Origin: a bacterium SCSIO 12827 | Lineage (GTDB): Bacteria > Pseudomonadota > Alphaproteobacteria > Rhodospirillales > Casp-alpha2 | Direction: 5' to 3' | DNA: 64,000 nucleotides | NCBI GenBank assembly: GCA_024397995.1 | Contig: CP073746.1 | Span: forward strand, 1,240,001 to 1,304,000 | In this document: positions 18,503-30,004 of the stretch, one piece after another | How the letters are laid out: every line of letters starts with the position of its first letter | Numbering within the stretch: the first letter of the stretch is position 1 | Position numbers and translations under genes: made by a program | The notes under the pieces: generated by a model | What the model was told of the DNA's origin: nothing | Seen by the model: the letters and a program-made list of their open reading frames with translations, nothing else | The model's database searches: none

Positions 18503-18979
18503 TCATGCCTTTTCGTCGGGAATGTTGGGGAGGTCATCCACGTAAAGACCGAGTTCCTTCGGCTCGATGCCTAGGCGCGAACACAGGCTGACGACCTCGA
18601 TCTGTTCGGTCAGGTTGTCTTCGCCTTCGACCTCGAGAATGCCCATGCAGACACGCAGGATGAGCGACGCCGTTTCGGGATTGTCGGCCACGGGTTCGAT
18701 GCGCCGGAAGGCTGCCTCGCGCCCTGTTTTCGGATCGTCCTGGATTTCCGCCGTGTAATCGTTGAACAGGTCGACGGCTTCGTGGGGGTCGAACACCTGC
18801 AACTGCTTGATGGCCTCGACAATCTGGTCCAGGCGCATGCGTTCGGGAAAAGTCACCTGCCCATCGGCGGCGCAGACCAGGGCGGCCGCCGACATCACGG
18901 CCTCCAGGAACGGGCGGTTTTGGTGCCGCGCCATCTGCTCCCGATACAAATCCGTCAGGGTGTCGAGCACGCCCGCCAT
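18503..18979 (-). CDS. TerB-like tellurite-resistance-family protein
   Basis: 158 residues, all-helical. Landmarks are MSAAALVCAADGQVTFPERMRLDQIV, cut here as AALVCAADGQVTFPER, an acidic DPHEAVDLFNDYTAE, and the second half LRVCMGILEVEGEDNLTE. Asp/Glu residues in AADG and EVEGED resemble the metal-binding acids of TerB. It is a cytoplasmic protein, co-transcribed with the DUF4126 membrane protein. The name reflects the family; no tellurite genes (terC, terD) are present. Confidence 0.8.
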   Translation of the reverse strand: MAGVLDTLTDLYREQMARHQNRPFLEAVMSAAALVCAADGQVTFPERMRLDQIVEAIKQLQVFDPHEAVDLFNDYTAEIQDDPKTGREAAFRRIEPVADNPETASLILRVCMGILEVEGEDNLTEQIEVVSLCSRLGIEPKELGLYVDDLPNIPDEKA

Positions 18980-19057
18980 GACTTAAATGCCTCCGTTGCT
19001 TCCCTCGTCTCGATTATTGGCCGAGGGGTGGGGATGAGGCAACGGCTTATGGACGGG

Positions 19058-19921
19058 TCAGTAGGGGGCGAGGGTCTTCAAGGTGCCTATCAAGGTATCG
19101 GCGAATTCCTCCGCCGTTTCGTACATCACCCAATGGCCGGCCCCCTTGATGATGTGGAAGGGGGCGTCGGGCTGGAAACTGCGGATGATGTCCTTGCGCT
19201 TATCCAGGCCTTCTTGACCCTTTACCGTGATGTCGTATTCACCCCAGATGCCGGCCATGGAAGCCTTGATGTCGGGCAGGGCGCGCAGCAGCCGGTCGGT
19301 CAGCGAGATCGGCCGCGAGCGGATGCGTCCGCGCTCCAGATTGCGGCGATGGATATGCACGGCCAGATCGTCGATGTTGGCCGAGTCGCGGATCATGAGG
19401 ATCTGCAGGTTGCGGCGCTGTAATTCGTCGATTTCGTCGTCGGTCATGCCGTCCTCGGCCAGGGCCGTACCCTGGGGCGGTGCGTGCAGCACGCCGAAGC
19501 CGCTGGCCCCGACCATGACGAAGCTGCGGCAGCGACCGGGTGTTTTCGAGGCGACGACGCTGCCGATCAGGCCGCCGAAGGAAAACCCGGCCAGGTGGAA
19601 GGTTTCGCCCGCCGGTACAAGCTGGTCCAGACCGGCGACGAGAATATCGGCGATGTCGTCGGGCGACGTCGGCTTGGGTGGGGCGCCGCTGTCGCCGAAT
19701 CCCGGCGTGTCGGCGGCCAGCACGGTGAAATGCGGCGTCAGCAGGGGAATGGATCGATACCAGTGGGTCCACGATCCCCAGCCGCCGTGCAGCAGGACAA
19801 GGGTCGGGCCGCCGCCTTCCCAGCGGTGCCAGATACAGGGGCCGTTGGGGCCCGGCGTTTCGATGCGTTGAGCTTTGGCGGCGAGGGCCGCCACGTCTTG
19901 GGCGAGGGCTGCGTGGTCCAT
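19058..19921 (-). CDS. Alpha/beta hydrolase
   Basis: 287 residues. The oxyanion/HG region is LLHGGWGSWTHW, the nucleophile elbow GFSFGG (Ser in G-F-S-F-G), the acid is probably Asp in WGEYDITV, and the His is in GAGHWVMYE. The order and size match the alpha/beta-hydrolase fold (haloalkane dehalogenase/carboxylesterase branch). No signal peptide, so cytoplasmic. Neighbours on the same strand give no substrate hint. Confidence 0.88.
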   Translation of the reverse strand: MDHAALAQDVAALAAKAQRIETPGPNGPCIWHRWEGGGPTLVLLHGGWGSWTHWYRSIPLLTPHFTVLAADTPGFGDSGAPPKPTSPDDIADILVAGLDQLVPAGETFHLAGFSFGGLIGSVVASKTPGRCRSFVMVGASGFGVLHAPPQGTALAEDGMTDDEIDELQRRNLQILMIRDSANIDDLAVHIHRRNLERGRIRSRPISLTDRLLRALPDIKASMAGIWGEYDITVKGQEGLDKRKDIIRSFQPDAPFHIIKGAGHWVMYETAEEFADTLIGTLKTLAPY

Positions 19922-19951
19922 GATGAAAGTGGTCGGCCTTTTATTAAGGGG

Positions 19952-20290
19952 TTAGTCTTTTTCGGAGATGTGAATGTAGCCGCGCTCGATGGCGTGGGTT
20001 AGTTCCTCATAAGCTTTCCGCGCTTCTTCGTAAATGTCGCGGTATTTGCGGAGATTGGTGATCTCGGCGTCGGAGGGCGCTTCACCCTCGGCGACATTGG
20101 AAATGTTGAATGAGGCCTGCAGGTAGCGGCCACGAAGGTGGGCGACGGCGCGGGCGAAATTGATGACCCGGGCTTCATTGATTTCGGGAATCATTGGGCC
20201 GATGATTTCGCGGTTGGCCTGGGAAATCAGCAACTCAGCCTTGCGCAGAAACTGCTGTTGGCGGCGCAGGTCGTCTTCGTAGGAACTCAT
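19952..20290 (-). CDS. Hypothetical helical protein (112 aa)
   Basis: ATG at 20290 follows AGGGAGC, which fixes the start; the longer open frame reaches 20356. The protein is helical and charged (SYEDDLRRQQQFLRKAELL, IYEEARKAYEELTHAIERGY), with a central segment NFARAVAHLRGRYLQASFNI, and no membrane helix or signal. No family recognised. It lies 30 bp upstream of the alpha/beta hydrolase on the same strand and is likely transcribed with it. Confidence 0.65.
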   Translation of the reverse strand: MSSYEDDLRRQQQFLRKAELLISQANREIIGPMIPEINEARVINFARAVAHLRGRYLQASFNISNVAEGEAPSDAEITNLRKYRDIYEEARKAYEELTHAIERGYIHISEKD

Positions 20291-20486
20291 GGCGTGCTCC
20301 CTGGGTGTTGGGCCTTGTTGAGAATTTTTAGCGGAAAGGTGGGGGAATGTCTGCATCGGCGAGCGATGCAGCGATGGTCCTGCAACGGGCCTACTGGTCC
20401 GGTTGGCGTCCGCGATGAAACGGCGCGACGGAATTGGCTAAAGCGCAGCCCGGACGCGGGGGCGTCCGGAAAGGGCGGACCCGGCC

Positions 20487-20561
20487 TCAGTCGGTCGGGT
20501 GCGGGCCTTCCAAGGGATGATCGCTTTCGCGGGGGGCTTGCGTGTGCTGGGCCTGTTTCAT
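20487..20561 (-). CDS. Candidate small protein (24 aa)
   Basis: ATG at 20561, seven bases after GGGAGAAG, opens a 24-codon frame (starts MKQAQHTQAPRESDHP) closed by TGA. It is hydrophilic with His/Pro/Asp. It lies in a 448-bp gap (20291-20738) between a hypothetical gene and the TauD-family gene, where nothing else is evident. Supported only by its ribosome site and lack of other features. Confidence 0.35.
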   Translation of the reverse strand: MKQAQHTQAPRESDHPLEGPHPTD

Positions 20562-20738
20562 CTGTCTTCTCCCGATGAACGATAAACCCGGGCCAGGGCT
20601 CCAATCCCCGGCGCCGATGCCTCGTCCGACGTTTCCGCCACACAAGGCGTTTCCACCTTCTGGTAGCGTAGCAACAATACCATAACGAACCGTTAAGTTC
20701 GATAATAAAGTTCCGACATTGTGTCAACGGAAGAAATT

Positions 20739-21764
20739 TTATATCGCGATGCGATGTGTCGTTTCGAACAGGGGGCCGAATTCCCGGGTTTCCGCAAAGG
20801 CCGGCGGCAAGGCGAGACCGTCTTCGATGCCGAGCCACAGGCGCAGCATGTGCCGCTTTTCGCCGGACGCCGGTTCCGGGTCGGTGAAGGCGGTGCGGGC
20901 GTGCAGGGTGGTGAAGTTGTTGCCGACCACCATGTCGCCGGGCGACATCTCGAACGACAAATGGAACGTGGGGTCGTCGCAAAGCGCGTCCAAAAGGTCC
21001 ATGGCCTCGATCTGGGCCGCGGTCAGGCGGGGAATTTCGTCGGACCGCTGTGCCAGCTCGATGTAATGGCGCTTGTACATGACGAACCAATGCCCACCGT
21101 GGAACTGGAAGATCGGCAGGGCCTGGTACCAAGGCCGGCCGGGCAGGGCCTGGCCGCGGGCGTCGAAATAGAACGGTTCGGTCAACACCTTGGCAAGGTC
21201 GGGCCGACACTTGAGGATTTCGTTGAACACGGTATGGGCGCTGACGATCAGGGACTTGCCGCCGCCCGTTGACTGCCGCCGGCACAAGAGGGCGAAGATG
21301 TCGCCGCCGTCGTTGTGGAAGGGCTGTGCCTCGTTGGTCTGATAGGTGCGCACGTCGGCCTGTTTCTGCAGGTTGGCGCCGGTATCGCGCACATCGTGCA
21401 GCAGGGTGCGGCGGGCATCCTGAATCTGCGGAATACCCAGATACTGGCCCATGCCCCAAATCATCCGCCGGGCCTGCTCCTCGTCCAGGCTGCCCAGTCC
21501 CGTGCGCAGCAGGAAGAACCCGGTGCCGAAGGCGGCCTCGCGGCGCAGGGCGGCCAGGTTCTCCGCAAAGGCGCCGACGGGAAAATCGTCGGCGGTCATG
21601 CTCAGGGGATCGCAGCCGGCGCTGGCATCAAGCGCGCCCATGATGGCGGTGCGGTCCGCATCGGATATTTCAACGATCCAGGAACGGGATCCGGCCAGCT
21701 GCGGGCCGGTCCAGCATGAGGCACCTTGGGCGGGTTGCAGGTTGTCATTGGTCGTGGTGGGCAT
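20739..21764 (-). CDS. TauD/TfdA-family 2-oxoglutarate-dependent dioxygenase
   Basis: 341 residues. The Fe(II) facial triad is visible: His and Asp of PFHNDGGD and the distal His in TTLHARTAF; the 2-oxoglutarate-binding Arg is in EKRHMLRLWLG. Family members hydroxylate small molecules such as taurine, releasing sulfite, but other substrates are common. The palindrome TTGTATACAA lies 25 bp before its start, the same core as the ThDP decarboxylase operon at 8.9 kb. No ABC transporter for sulfonates adjoins. Confidence 0.85.
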   Translation of the reverse strand: MPTTTNDNLQPAQGASCWTGPQLAGSRSWIVEISDADRTAIMGALDASAGCDPLSMTADDFPVGAFAENLAALRREAAFGTGFFLLRTGLGSLDEEQARRMIWGMGQYLGIPQIQDARRTLLHDVRDTGANLQKQADVRTYQTNEAQPFHNDGGDIFALLCRRQSTGGGKSLIVSAHTVFNEILKCRPDLAKVLTEPFYFDARGQALPGRPWYQALPIFQFHGGHWFVMYKRHYIELAQRSDEIPRLTAAQIEAMDLLDALCDDPTFHLSFEMSPGDMVVGNNFTTLHARTAFTDPEPASGEKRHMLRLWLGIEDGLALPPAFAETREFGPLFETTHRIAI

Positions 21765-21788
21765 GGCTTCCTCTCCGGCAGACTATAT

Positions 21789-21800
21789 TTTGTATACAAT
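21789..21800. promoter_or_regulatory. TTGTATACAA palindrome upstream of the TauD-family gene
   Basis: TTGTATACAA (21790-21799), flanked by T on each side, 25 bp before the dioxygenase start at 21764. It matches the core at 8889-8900, suggesting a shared regulator of the GntR type. Confidence 0.55.
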
Positions 21801-21801
21801 G

Positions 21802-23145
21802 TTAATCTGATTTTTCCAGAATGGCGCAGAAAAATCCATCTGTTCCCGTCGAGGCCGGTGACAGGCGTAAAAAATCGCCTTCGTTGGGGGGCGGCCCACC
21901 GACGGTTTCGGTCCAGACTTCGGCCAGCGGCAGTATCCGGAAACCGGGGACCTCGGCCATGAACCAGTTGATCTGTTCCTCGTTTTCCTCGCACAGCAGA
22001 GAGCAGGTGGCGTAGACCAGCCGGCCCTTGGGTGCGACCAGGGACGCCGCTTGAACCATGATCAGGCGCTGCATTTCGATCAGATGTTCCAGGTCATCAG
22101 GGCGAAACCGCCATTTGGCATCCAGGTTGCGCCGCCAGGCCCCAGTGCCCGTGCAGGGCACGTCGGCCAGCACCCGGTCGGCCATTTCATGGTTGGCCTT
22201 GACCCAGCTGTCATCGCGCGCCGAGACGACCTGTCGGCGCACCATGTCGGCACCAGCGCGTTTCAGGCGCGGCGCCATGCGATCCATACGGTAGCGCGAC
22301 ACGTCGCAGGCGATCAGGCGGCCGCGCGGCGCGCCGTCCTCCCCGCCCTTACCGCCGCCGGGCCCGAGCGCCGCCGCCATGGCCAGGGTCTTGCCGCCGG
22401 CCCCTGCGCAATAGTCGATAACGGTCATGCCCGGACGCACGCCGCACAGCAGCGCGATAAGCTGTGAGCCCTCGTCCTGAACCTCGAACAGCCCGCGTTT
22501 GAAGGCATGGGTGCCCCCCAGCCGGGCGCGCGATTGAAGCCGCAGGCCAAGCGGCGACAGCGGCGTCGGCTCGACCTCGATGCCGTCGCCGGTCAATGCG
22601 GTCTGCACCTGTTCCCGCGTTGCTTTCAGGGTATTGACGCGGAGGTCGACAGGCGCGGTCTGGCTTAGCGCCTGGAGTTCCGTTTCCAGCTGCCGCCCGA
22701 AGATGGCGCGCAAGGACGGGCCCATCCAGGATGGGTATTCCAGGCGCACCCAGTCGGGCATGTCGATGTGCATGGGGGGGCGGCCGTAAAGGGATTCCGC
22801 CAATTCCTGTTCCCGATTGTTGAGGGTCGGCGGACAGTGCCGGGTACCCGAGAACAGGCGCGCCAACTCATCCGGCGATACCCGCTCATAGACCGCCATC
22901 TGGGCCAGCACGCGGGTGCGCGACGTTGAATCAAGCGCCACGCCCGTGCGCTGGATCCACCAATCCAGGCGCGCGCGGTGGCGCAGGTTTTCATAGACCC
23001 GATGCGTCACGGTGCGGCGGTCGCCGGCCCCGGCATAGCGGCGGGTGCGGAAATAGGCGTCGATGACGGCGCTGGCATCCTGTGCCTCGGCGGCAATCTG
23101 CGCCAACAGTTCAATGCAGGCTTGTACGCGGGCGCCCGGCGTCAT
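21802..23145 (-). CDS. RsmB/NOP2-family RNA cytosine-C5 methyltransferase
   Basis: 447 residues. The SAM site is DYCAGAGGKTLAMAAAL, motif IV is DVPCTGTGAWRRN (PC motif Cys), and the catalytic TC motif is YATCSLLCEENEEQ; these two cysteines are the release and nucleophile residues of m5C RNA methyltransferases. The N-terminal part resembles the helical domain of RsmB. In several alphaproteobacteria this gene sits between guaB and guaA, and here it is on the same strand as both. 16S rRNA C967 is the target of the E. coli enzyme; not proven here. Confidence 0.88.
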   Translation of the reverse strand: MTPGARVQACIELLAQIAAEAQDASAVIDAYFRTRRYAGAGDRRTVTHRVYENLRHRARLDWWIQRTGVALDSTSRTRVLAQMAVYERVSPDELARLFSGTRHCPPTLNNREQELAESLYGRPPMHIDMPDWVRLEYPSWMGPSLRAIFGRQLETELQALSQTAPVDLRVNTLKATREQVQTALTGDGIEVEPTPLSPLGLRLQSRARLGGTHAFKRGLFEVQDEGSQLIALLCGVRPGMTVIDYCAGAGGKTLAMAAALGPGGGKGGEDGAPRGRLIACDVSRYRMDRMAPRLKRAGADMVRRQVVSARDDSWVKANHEMADRVLADVPCTGTGAWRRNLDAKWRFRPDDLEHLIEMQRLIMVQAASLVAPKGRLVYATCSLLCEENEEQINWFMAEVPGFRILPLAEVWTETVGGPPPNEGDFLRLSPASTGTDGFFCAILEKSD

Positions 23146-23378
23146 GGATCGCGCTCCCTGGTGTCGTTGGATTGTTGAAGTGTTCTTCTTTGCGCCAGAG
23201 ATTACCCGCCGGCCCGCTCAGGGGCCAAGGATTTCCGTCAGCGGCGGAAAGGGCGGCGGGGGATCGCAATTGCGTGAACCGCGTCTGAAATCGCGATCAA
23301 GACGGGAAGATCATGATATAAGGGCAGCGTTCCCGGGTGCGGACGCCCGCACCCCCGATGCAGGGGAGTGGCCTGACG

Positions 23379-24023
23379 GTGCTTTACCGGTATCTGCTTG
23401 TCGCGCATTTCCTATTGGTCAATGTGGTCGCTCTCGGGTTCGTCGGGGCCGCCTATCTTCAGGGGTGGCTCGACCCCATCATTAATGCTCCGCTTCTCGA
23501 ATTGACCGGCGTGATCTGCGCCGTGTTCGCCTACGGCACGGCGCTGGCGGCGTGGAAGGTATGGCAGGCCAGCCGCCAGACGGTCGAGGTCGAGGACGGC
23601 CGCCCGTCGGTCGGATCACCGGCCGCAGCCTATATGGCGGCCCTTGCCGCCGGTGATGACCGGGAGGCCGACCGGGCGGCGCAGATCCTGCGCCTGACCC
23701 TGTCCAACCGCATCGTCGTGGTCCGCCATATCGCCAATTCGCTGGTCCTGCTGGGCCTGATCGGTACGGTCATCGGCTTCATCATCTCCCTGTCGGGGGT
23801 CGACCCCACGGCCGCGTCCGATGCCAACAAGGTCGGGGCCATGGTCGCGACCTTGATCAGCGGCATGTCGGTGGCGCTCAACACCACGTTGGTTGGCTCG
23901 ATCCTATATGTCTGGCTGATCGTTAATCACCGCATCCTGGCCTCGGGCACGGTGCGGCTGCTGACCGCCGCCTTGCAGGCCCCGGCGCCCGCCGGCGTCA
24001 CCCGGCGCCGGGCAGCCGAATAG
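23379..24023 (+). CDS. MotA/TolQ/ExbB-like proton-channel subunit
   Basis: The best start is GTG 23379, ten bases after AGGGGAG; ATG 23358 has no ribosome site. The protein has about 214 residues with an N-terminal helix (YRYLLVAHFLLVNVVALGFV), a second at about 45-65, and a C-terminal pair: ANSLVLLGLIGTVIGFIISL and MVATLISGMSVALNTTLVGS, the MotA/TolQ/ExbB signature with the conserved Thr/Gly pattern. Such proteins carry protons and drive a partner across the membrane. The following genes look like its partners. No TonB, flagellar stator or Tol gene is nearby. Confidence 0.85.
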   Translation: MLYRYLLVAHFLLVNVVALGFVGAAYLQGWLDPIINAPLLELTGVICAVFAYGTALAAWKVWQASRQTVEVEDGRPSVGSPAAAYMAALAAGDDREADRAAQILRLTLSNRIVVVRHIANSLVLLGLIGTVIGFIISLSGVDPTAASDANKVGAMVATLISGMSVALNTTLVGSILYVWLIVNHRILASGTVRLLTAALQAPAPAGVTRRRAAE

Positions 24024-24060
24024 ACGCGGGAGGAGAGGCGGCACGCCGCCGGCAGGCGCC

Positions 24061-24663
24061 ATGGAAGAACTCGACACCTTCGATGACGAGGATACCGCCG
24101 GTACCGTTTTCCGGGACGTCATCCTGCTGGCCCTTATCGGCTTCGTCGCCATGGTGGTGATGCTGCTGCCGCATTTGCAGCCCCCCCAGGAACAGCGGGA
24201 AGAGGCCAAGGCGCCCGGCAACGTGATGGTCGAAATGCATTGGCCCAACGACATGCCCTATGACGTCGACCTTTGGGTGAAGGCACCGAACGAACTGCCG
24301 GTCGGATTCTGGAATCAAAGCGGTCTGACCTTCAACCTGTTGCGCGACGATCTGGGTATCGAAGGCGACGCCACGGACCGCAATTACGAAATGACCTACA
24401 GCCGTGGCGTGCCCGCCGGGGAATACGTGGTCAACGTCCATATGTACGGCCCGCTGCCTAAAGGGACGACGGTACCGGTGCGGGTGGTGGTCAGCGTCAA
24501 GCGGCCGTTGGAAGAAGCGGAACAGATCGCCGCCACCACGCTCGAACTGCGCAGTAAAAATCAGGAGGAGACAGCCTTTCGCTTTCGCTTGGACGGCGAA
24601 GGGCATCTGGTCGAAGGCAGCGTCAGCAAGCTACGCAAGCCCCTGATCACCGAATTGCACTGA
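24061..24663 (+). CDS. Single-pass membrane protein with periplasmic domain (possible ExbD-like partner)
   Basis: 200 residues. After an acidic cytoplasmic start (EELDTFDDEDTAGTV) a single helix (DVILLALIGFVAMVVMLLPH) anchors a periplasmic domain with motif-like sequence VEMHWPNDMPYDVDLWVKAP, then MTYSRGVPAGEYVVNVHMYG. ExbD/TolR partners also have one N-terminal helix, usually with a conserved Asp; here the Asp before the helix (R-D-V-I-L-L-A-L) is in that position. The beta-rich domain resembles YfaP/DUF2135-type domains only loosely. Located 37 bp after the ExbB-like gene. Confidence 0.7.
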   Translation: MEELDTFDDEDTAGTVFRDVILLALIGFVAMVVMLLPHLQPPQEQREEAKAPGNVMVEMHWPNDMPYDVDLWVKAPNELPVGFWNQSGLTFNLLRDDLGIEGDATDRNYEMTYSRGVPAGEYVVNVHMYGPLPKGTTVPVRVVVSVKRPLEEAEQIAATTLELRSKNQEETAFRFRLDGEGHLVEGSVSKLRKPLITELH

Positions 24664-24685
24664 GACCCAGGCAAGGAAACCGGCC

Positions 24686-25204
24686 ATGGACATCATCTAT
24701 TACATCTTCGCGGCGATGACCCTGACGGCCTTCGTTTTGGGGGCGTTTGCCGTATGGGCCCCGCGCCGGACCTGGGTTCGTTTCGTCGCCGTCGCCGCCG
24801 TCTCGCTGTTCCTGCCGTTGGCGTATGTGCAGCTGATGGAACTTTTGTCGCGGCCCAAGCCCATGGAATACGCCTGGTACGAACGGACACGGGACAAGGC
24901 CATGGTGCTCGGCGTCGATTTCGACGAGGGGCAGGCCATCTACTTGTGGCTTCGCCTGCCCGATGAAGCCGCCCCCCGGTACTATTCGATTCCGTGGAAC
25001 CCACGCTTCGCCGAACAGTTGCAGGACGGGCTGGAAGACGCCGTGCGGCGCAATTCGGTCCTGATCATCACCAACCCGTTTTCCAGGCAGGGGCCGGAAG
25101 ACCTGGGGGACCTCAATGTGGAAATTCAGCCGCCGCCGCAGCCTCCCCTGAAGGCCCCTCAGGTGCCGCCGCGGATCATTGATCCTCGGGAATTCAAAAT
25201 TTGA
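24686..25204 (+). CDS. Two-helix membrane protein of unknown function (172 aa)
   Basis: Two N-terminal hydrophobic helices (YYIFAAMTLTAFVLGAFAVW and FVAVAAVSLFLPLAYVQLM) are followed by a soluble domain (residues 62-172) with YLWLRLPDEAAPRYYSIPWN and a proline-rich end (QPPPQPPLKAPQVPPR). No family recognised. It follows the ExbD-like gene by 22 bp with an AAGGAAA ribosome site, making a three-gene set with the ExbB-like channel. A role as third component of the complex is inference. Confidence 0.6.
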   Translation: MDIIYYIFAAMTLTAFVLGAFAVWAPRRTWVRFVAVAAVSLFLPLAYVQLMELLSRPKPMEYAWYERTRDKAMVLGVDFDEGQAIYLWLRLPDEAAPRYYSIPWNPRFAEQLQDGLEDAVRRNSVLIITNPFSRQGPEDLGDLNVEIQPPPQPPLKAPQVPPRIIDPREFKI

Positions 25205-25313
25205 GGGGGCGGATAAAGGCAGTCGATTCAATACCCTATACCTAAGGCATAGAGGCTATGGCGCGGCTTTCGCGCGATAATGCAAGGCCCTGTCAGTTGC
25301 AAAGGAGCACATC

Positions 25314-25796
25314 ATGGCTGACAAAGAACCCGACGACCTGGACGAGCCCGTTCCCGACCCTATCGACGACGAGGTCCGTGCGGAACTCTCCCTGATCTAT
25401 ACCAAGGCCAATGATGCCTTGCTGTTCGTCAAAGCTCAGCAGTGGTGGACCGTGGGCTCGACCCTGGCGGTCTTCATGGGATTGTTCGTGATCGCCAAGC
25501 TGGTCGGCGCCAAGTCGGGATATGTCAGCGCGCTGACCGGCCTGATCATTCTCATGACCTGCGCCTGCGTCTTCATGCTGGTGATCTATCAGTTCTGGCA
25601 GCACAACGAGCTTGCGCGCATTCAGGCCGTGGCCAGCCATTTCAGCGCCACGTTCCAGAAGATCCAATCCATCAAGTCACCGACGGAAGGCAACTTCCAC
25701 CGCTATACGCTGCTGGCGTTCATGATCGTCCTGGTGATCCTAGGGGCGGTCATCACCTATCTGGGGCTGGATCAGCTGCCGCGTTGGCCGCGCTAG
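25314..25796 (+). CDS. Hypothetical membrane protein (160 aa)
   Basis: An acidic N-terminus (ADKEPDDLDEPVPDPIDDEV) and an amphipathic helix are followed by three hydrophobic helices (STLAVFMGLFVIAKLVG, TGLIILMTCACVFMLVIYQF and YTLLAFMIVLVILGAVITYL). RBS AAAGGAG lies before ATG 25314. No family recognised. It is separated from the ExbB-like triad by 109 bp that may hold a promoter, so it may be a separate unit. It is convergent with the PPOX gene. Confidence 0.65.
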   Translation: MADKEPDDLDEPVPDPIDDEVRAELSLIYTKANDALLFVKAQQWWTVGSTLAVFMGLFVIAKLVGAKSGYVSALTGLIILMTCACVFMLVIYQFWQHNELARIQAVASHFSATFQKIQSIKSPTEGNFHRYTLLAFMIVLVILGAVITYLGLDQLPRWPR

Positions 25797-25803
25797 GACA
25801 GGT

Positions 25804-26415
25804 TCAGTACAGCACTTTCTTGTAGCGTGCGGCGGCTTCTTCGGTGGTTTCGTCGGCGATGGTCTGATCGCCGGTCTGGGCGCGCATCATCTGCGCTGCG
25901 GTCGGCAGGGCATCGCGCGGAACGCGGGCTTCGGGGTCCCACAGGCGGGAACGCATGAACGCCTTGGCGCAATGCATGAAGGCTTCCTGCACCGTGACCA
26001 CCAAGCAGCTTTTGGGAAGCTTGCCGGAAACCTCGAATTTGGCGAGCAGGTCCGCGTCGTCGCGGATTTCGCCGACGCCGTTGATCCGGAAGGTCTCGTT
26101 CATGCCGGGGATCAGGAAGATCAGGCCGACGGCCGGGTTCGCCAGGATGTTCTGGTAGCCGTCGAGACGGTTGTTGCCCGGGCGGTCGGGAATGGCGACG
26201 GTGACGTCGTCGAGCACCTGAATGAAGCCGGGCAGGTCGCCCTTCGGCGACACGTCGGCGCCGCCGGGTCCCTGGGTCGCGATTACCACGAAGGGGCAAA
26301 GCGAGATGAATCGCCGGGAATTCTCTTCCAGCCGATGGAAGACCTTGGTGACCGCGCGGCCCTTGGGTTCGGCATAAAGGTCGCGGAGTTGCTGTTCGGT
26401 TTCGATGCGCGCCAT
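25804..26415 (-). CDS. PPOX-type FMN-dependent flavoprotein (MSMEG_1061/DR2398-like)
   Basis: 203 residues from ATG 26415; a longer frame to 26478 overlaps guaB and has no ribosome site. The split-barrel landmarks are FISLCPFVVIATQG, ADVSPKGDLPGFIQV, VAIPDRPGNNRLDGYQNI and LIFLIPGMNETFRINGVGEI, the FMN-binding pattern of the pyridoxamine-5'-phosphate oxidase fold. Members are reductases or oxidases of uncertain substrate. It follows guaB by 13 bp on the same strand, so is probably co-transcribed with it. Confidence 0.85.
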   Translation of the reverse strand: MARIETEQQLRDLYAEPKGRAVTKVFHRLEENSRRFISLCPFVVIATQGPGGADVSPKGDLPGFIQVLDDVTVAIPDRPGNNRLDGYQNILANPAVGLIFLIPGMNETFRINGVGEIRDDADLLAKFEVSGKLPKSCLVVTVQEAFMHCAKAFMRSRLWDPEARVPRDALPTAAQMMRAQTGDQTIADETTEEAAARYKKVLY

Positions 26416-26428
26416 GACGGGGCTGTCC

Positions 26429-28772
<2,344 letters not shown>

Positions 28773-28776
<4 letters not shown>

Positions 28777-29789
28777 TGCTTGGCCGCTTCCTGCATCATG
28801 CGGACCAACAGGCCCTCGCGCACGCCGCGGTCGGCGATGCGCAGCCGCCCGGCGGGCCAGCGCTTGGTGATCGCCTTGAGGATCGCACAGCCCATGACCA
28901 TCAGATCGGCCCGTTCCGGGCCGATGCAGGGCAGGGCCTTGCGCGCCTCGCAGGGCATGGCCGACACCCGGTCGGCCAGCCGTTCAATATCGGTGAAGTC
29001 CAGGGTCAGGCCGTCGACCTGGGAACGGTCGTAGCGGCTCAATCCTAAGTGAATGGCGCCCAGTGTCGTTACCGTGCCCGAGGTGCCCAGCATCAAGGCC
29101 CCTTCGCGGGCGAAGGTTTCGGAAATCCCGTATTCGGCGTCGAACGGGGCAAGCAGGGCATCAATCTCCATCACCAGGCATTGAAAGCGGTCGGCCGTGC
29201 AGTCCGGTGACGCGTTCTTTTCCATCAGGTTCACCACGCCGATCGGCAGCGACAGGATGCCGATCGGGTGCGGCACGCAGGTCGTCAGGTCGATCCAGCT
29301 CAATTCCGTCGAGCCGCCGCCGATGTCGAACATCAGGGCCCTGGAATGGCCGCCGGTCAGCAATGGCAGGCAGCCCGCAAGGGTCAGGGTCGCTTCTTCC
29401 TCTGCCGGGATGGCTTCCAGCATGATGCCGGTTTCCGCCTCGACCTTTTCAAAGAAATCCTTGCAGTTGACGGCCTGGCGGCAGGCTTCCGTCGCGATAT
29501 GGCGGGAGCGCACGACGTTATGGCGCCGGATTTTGCCGGCACAGACGCGGAGCGCCGAAATGGTCCGTTGGATGGCGTCCTCGCACAGGTTGCCCGATTT
29601 CCCCAGGCCTTCGCCCAGGCGGACGATGCGGGAAAACCCGTCGATCACCACGGGGCCGTTCTCGGACGGCTCGGCGATCAGCATACGGCAATTGTGCGTG
29701 CCCAAGTCGATGGCCGCAAAGCAGGGCGCAGTGCCCTTGCTGCGGCGGCGGTGCCGGTGCGGCGAATTTGCTTGGGGCCACTTGGCCAT
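28773..29789 (-). CDS. Ppx/GppA-family phosphatase
   Basis: 338 residues from ATG 29789 (after GGAAG); an ATG 51 bp upstream is possible, but the still longer frame crosses the tRNA-Gln gene and is rejected. ASKHA-fold landmarks: [16 protein letters not shown], a phosphate-1 loop, [16 protein letters not shown], and [15 protein letters not shown]. It lacks the C-terminal HD-like domain of longer Ppx enzymes, as is usual in short alphaproteobacterial members. Exopolyphosphatase or pppGpp phosphatase activity cannot be decided by sequence. First gene of the ppx-rlmE unit with guaB downstream. Confidence 0.9.
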
Positions 29790-30004
29790 TGAGACTTCCA
29801 ACGGTTCACTACGGGTTATTCCCGCTTGACCGTCCATTCTAGTGATCGACGGGCTCGGGTCCACCAAATCTATATCGTAATTAGGGTTTTGGCATATGCG
29901 ACGAAAACCGCGTCTCGTCAGTTGCGTTCCCGAAAGCCAATCGGTATATAACCGCCTTGGCGCGGTCCTGCCCCTCATATGGGGCGGCCCGCCGGACTTT
30001 CCAA

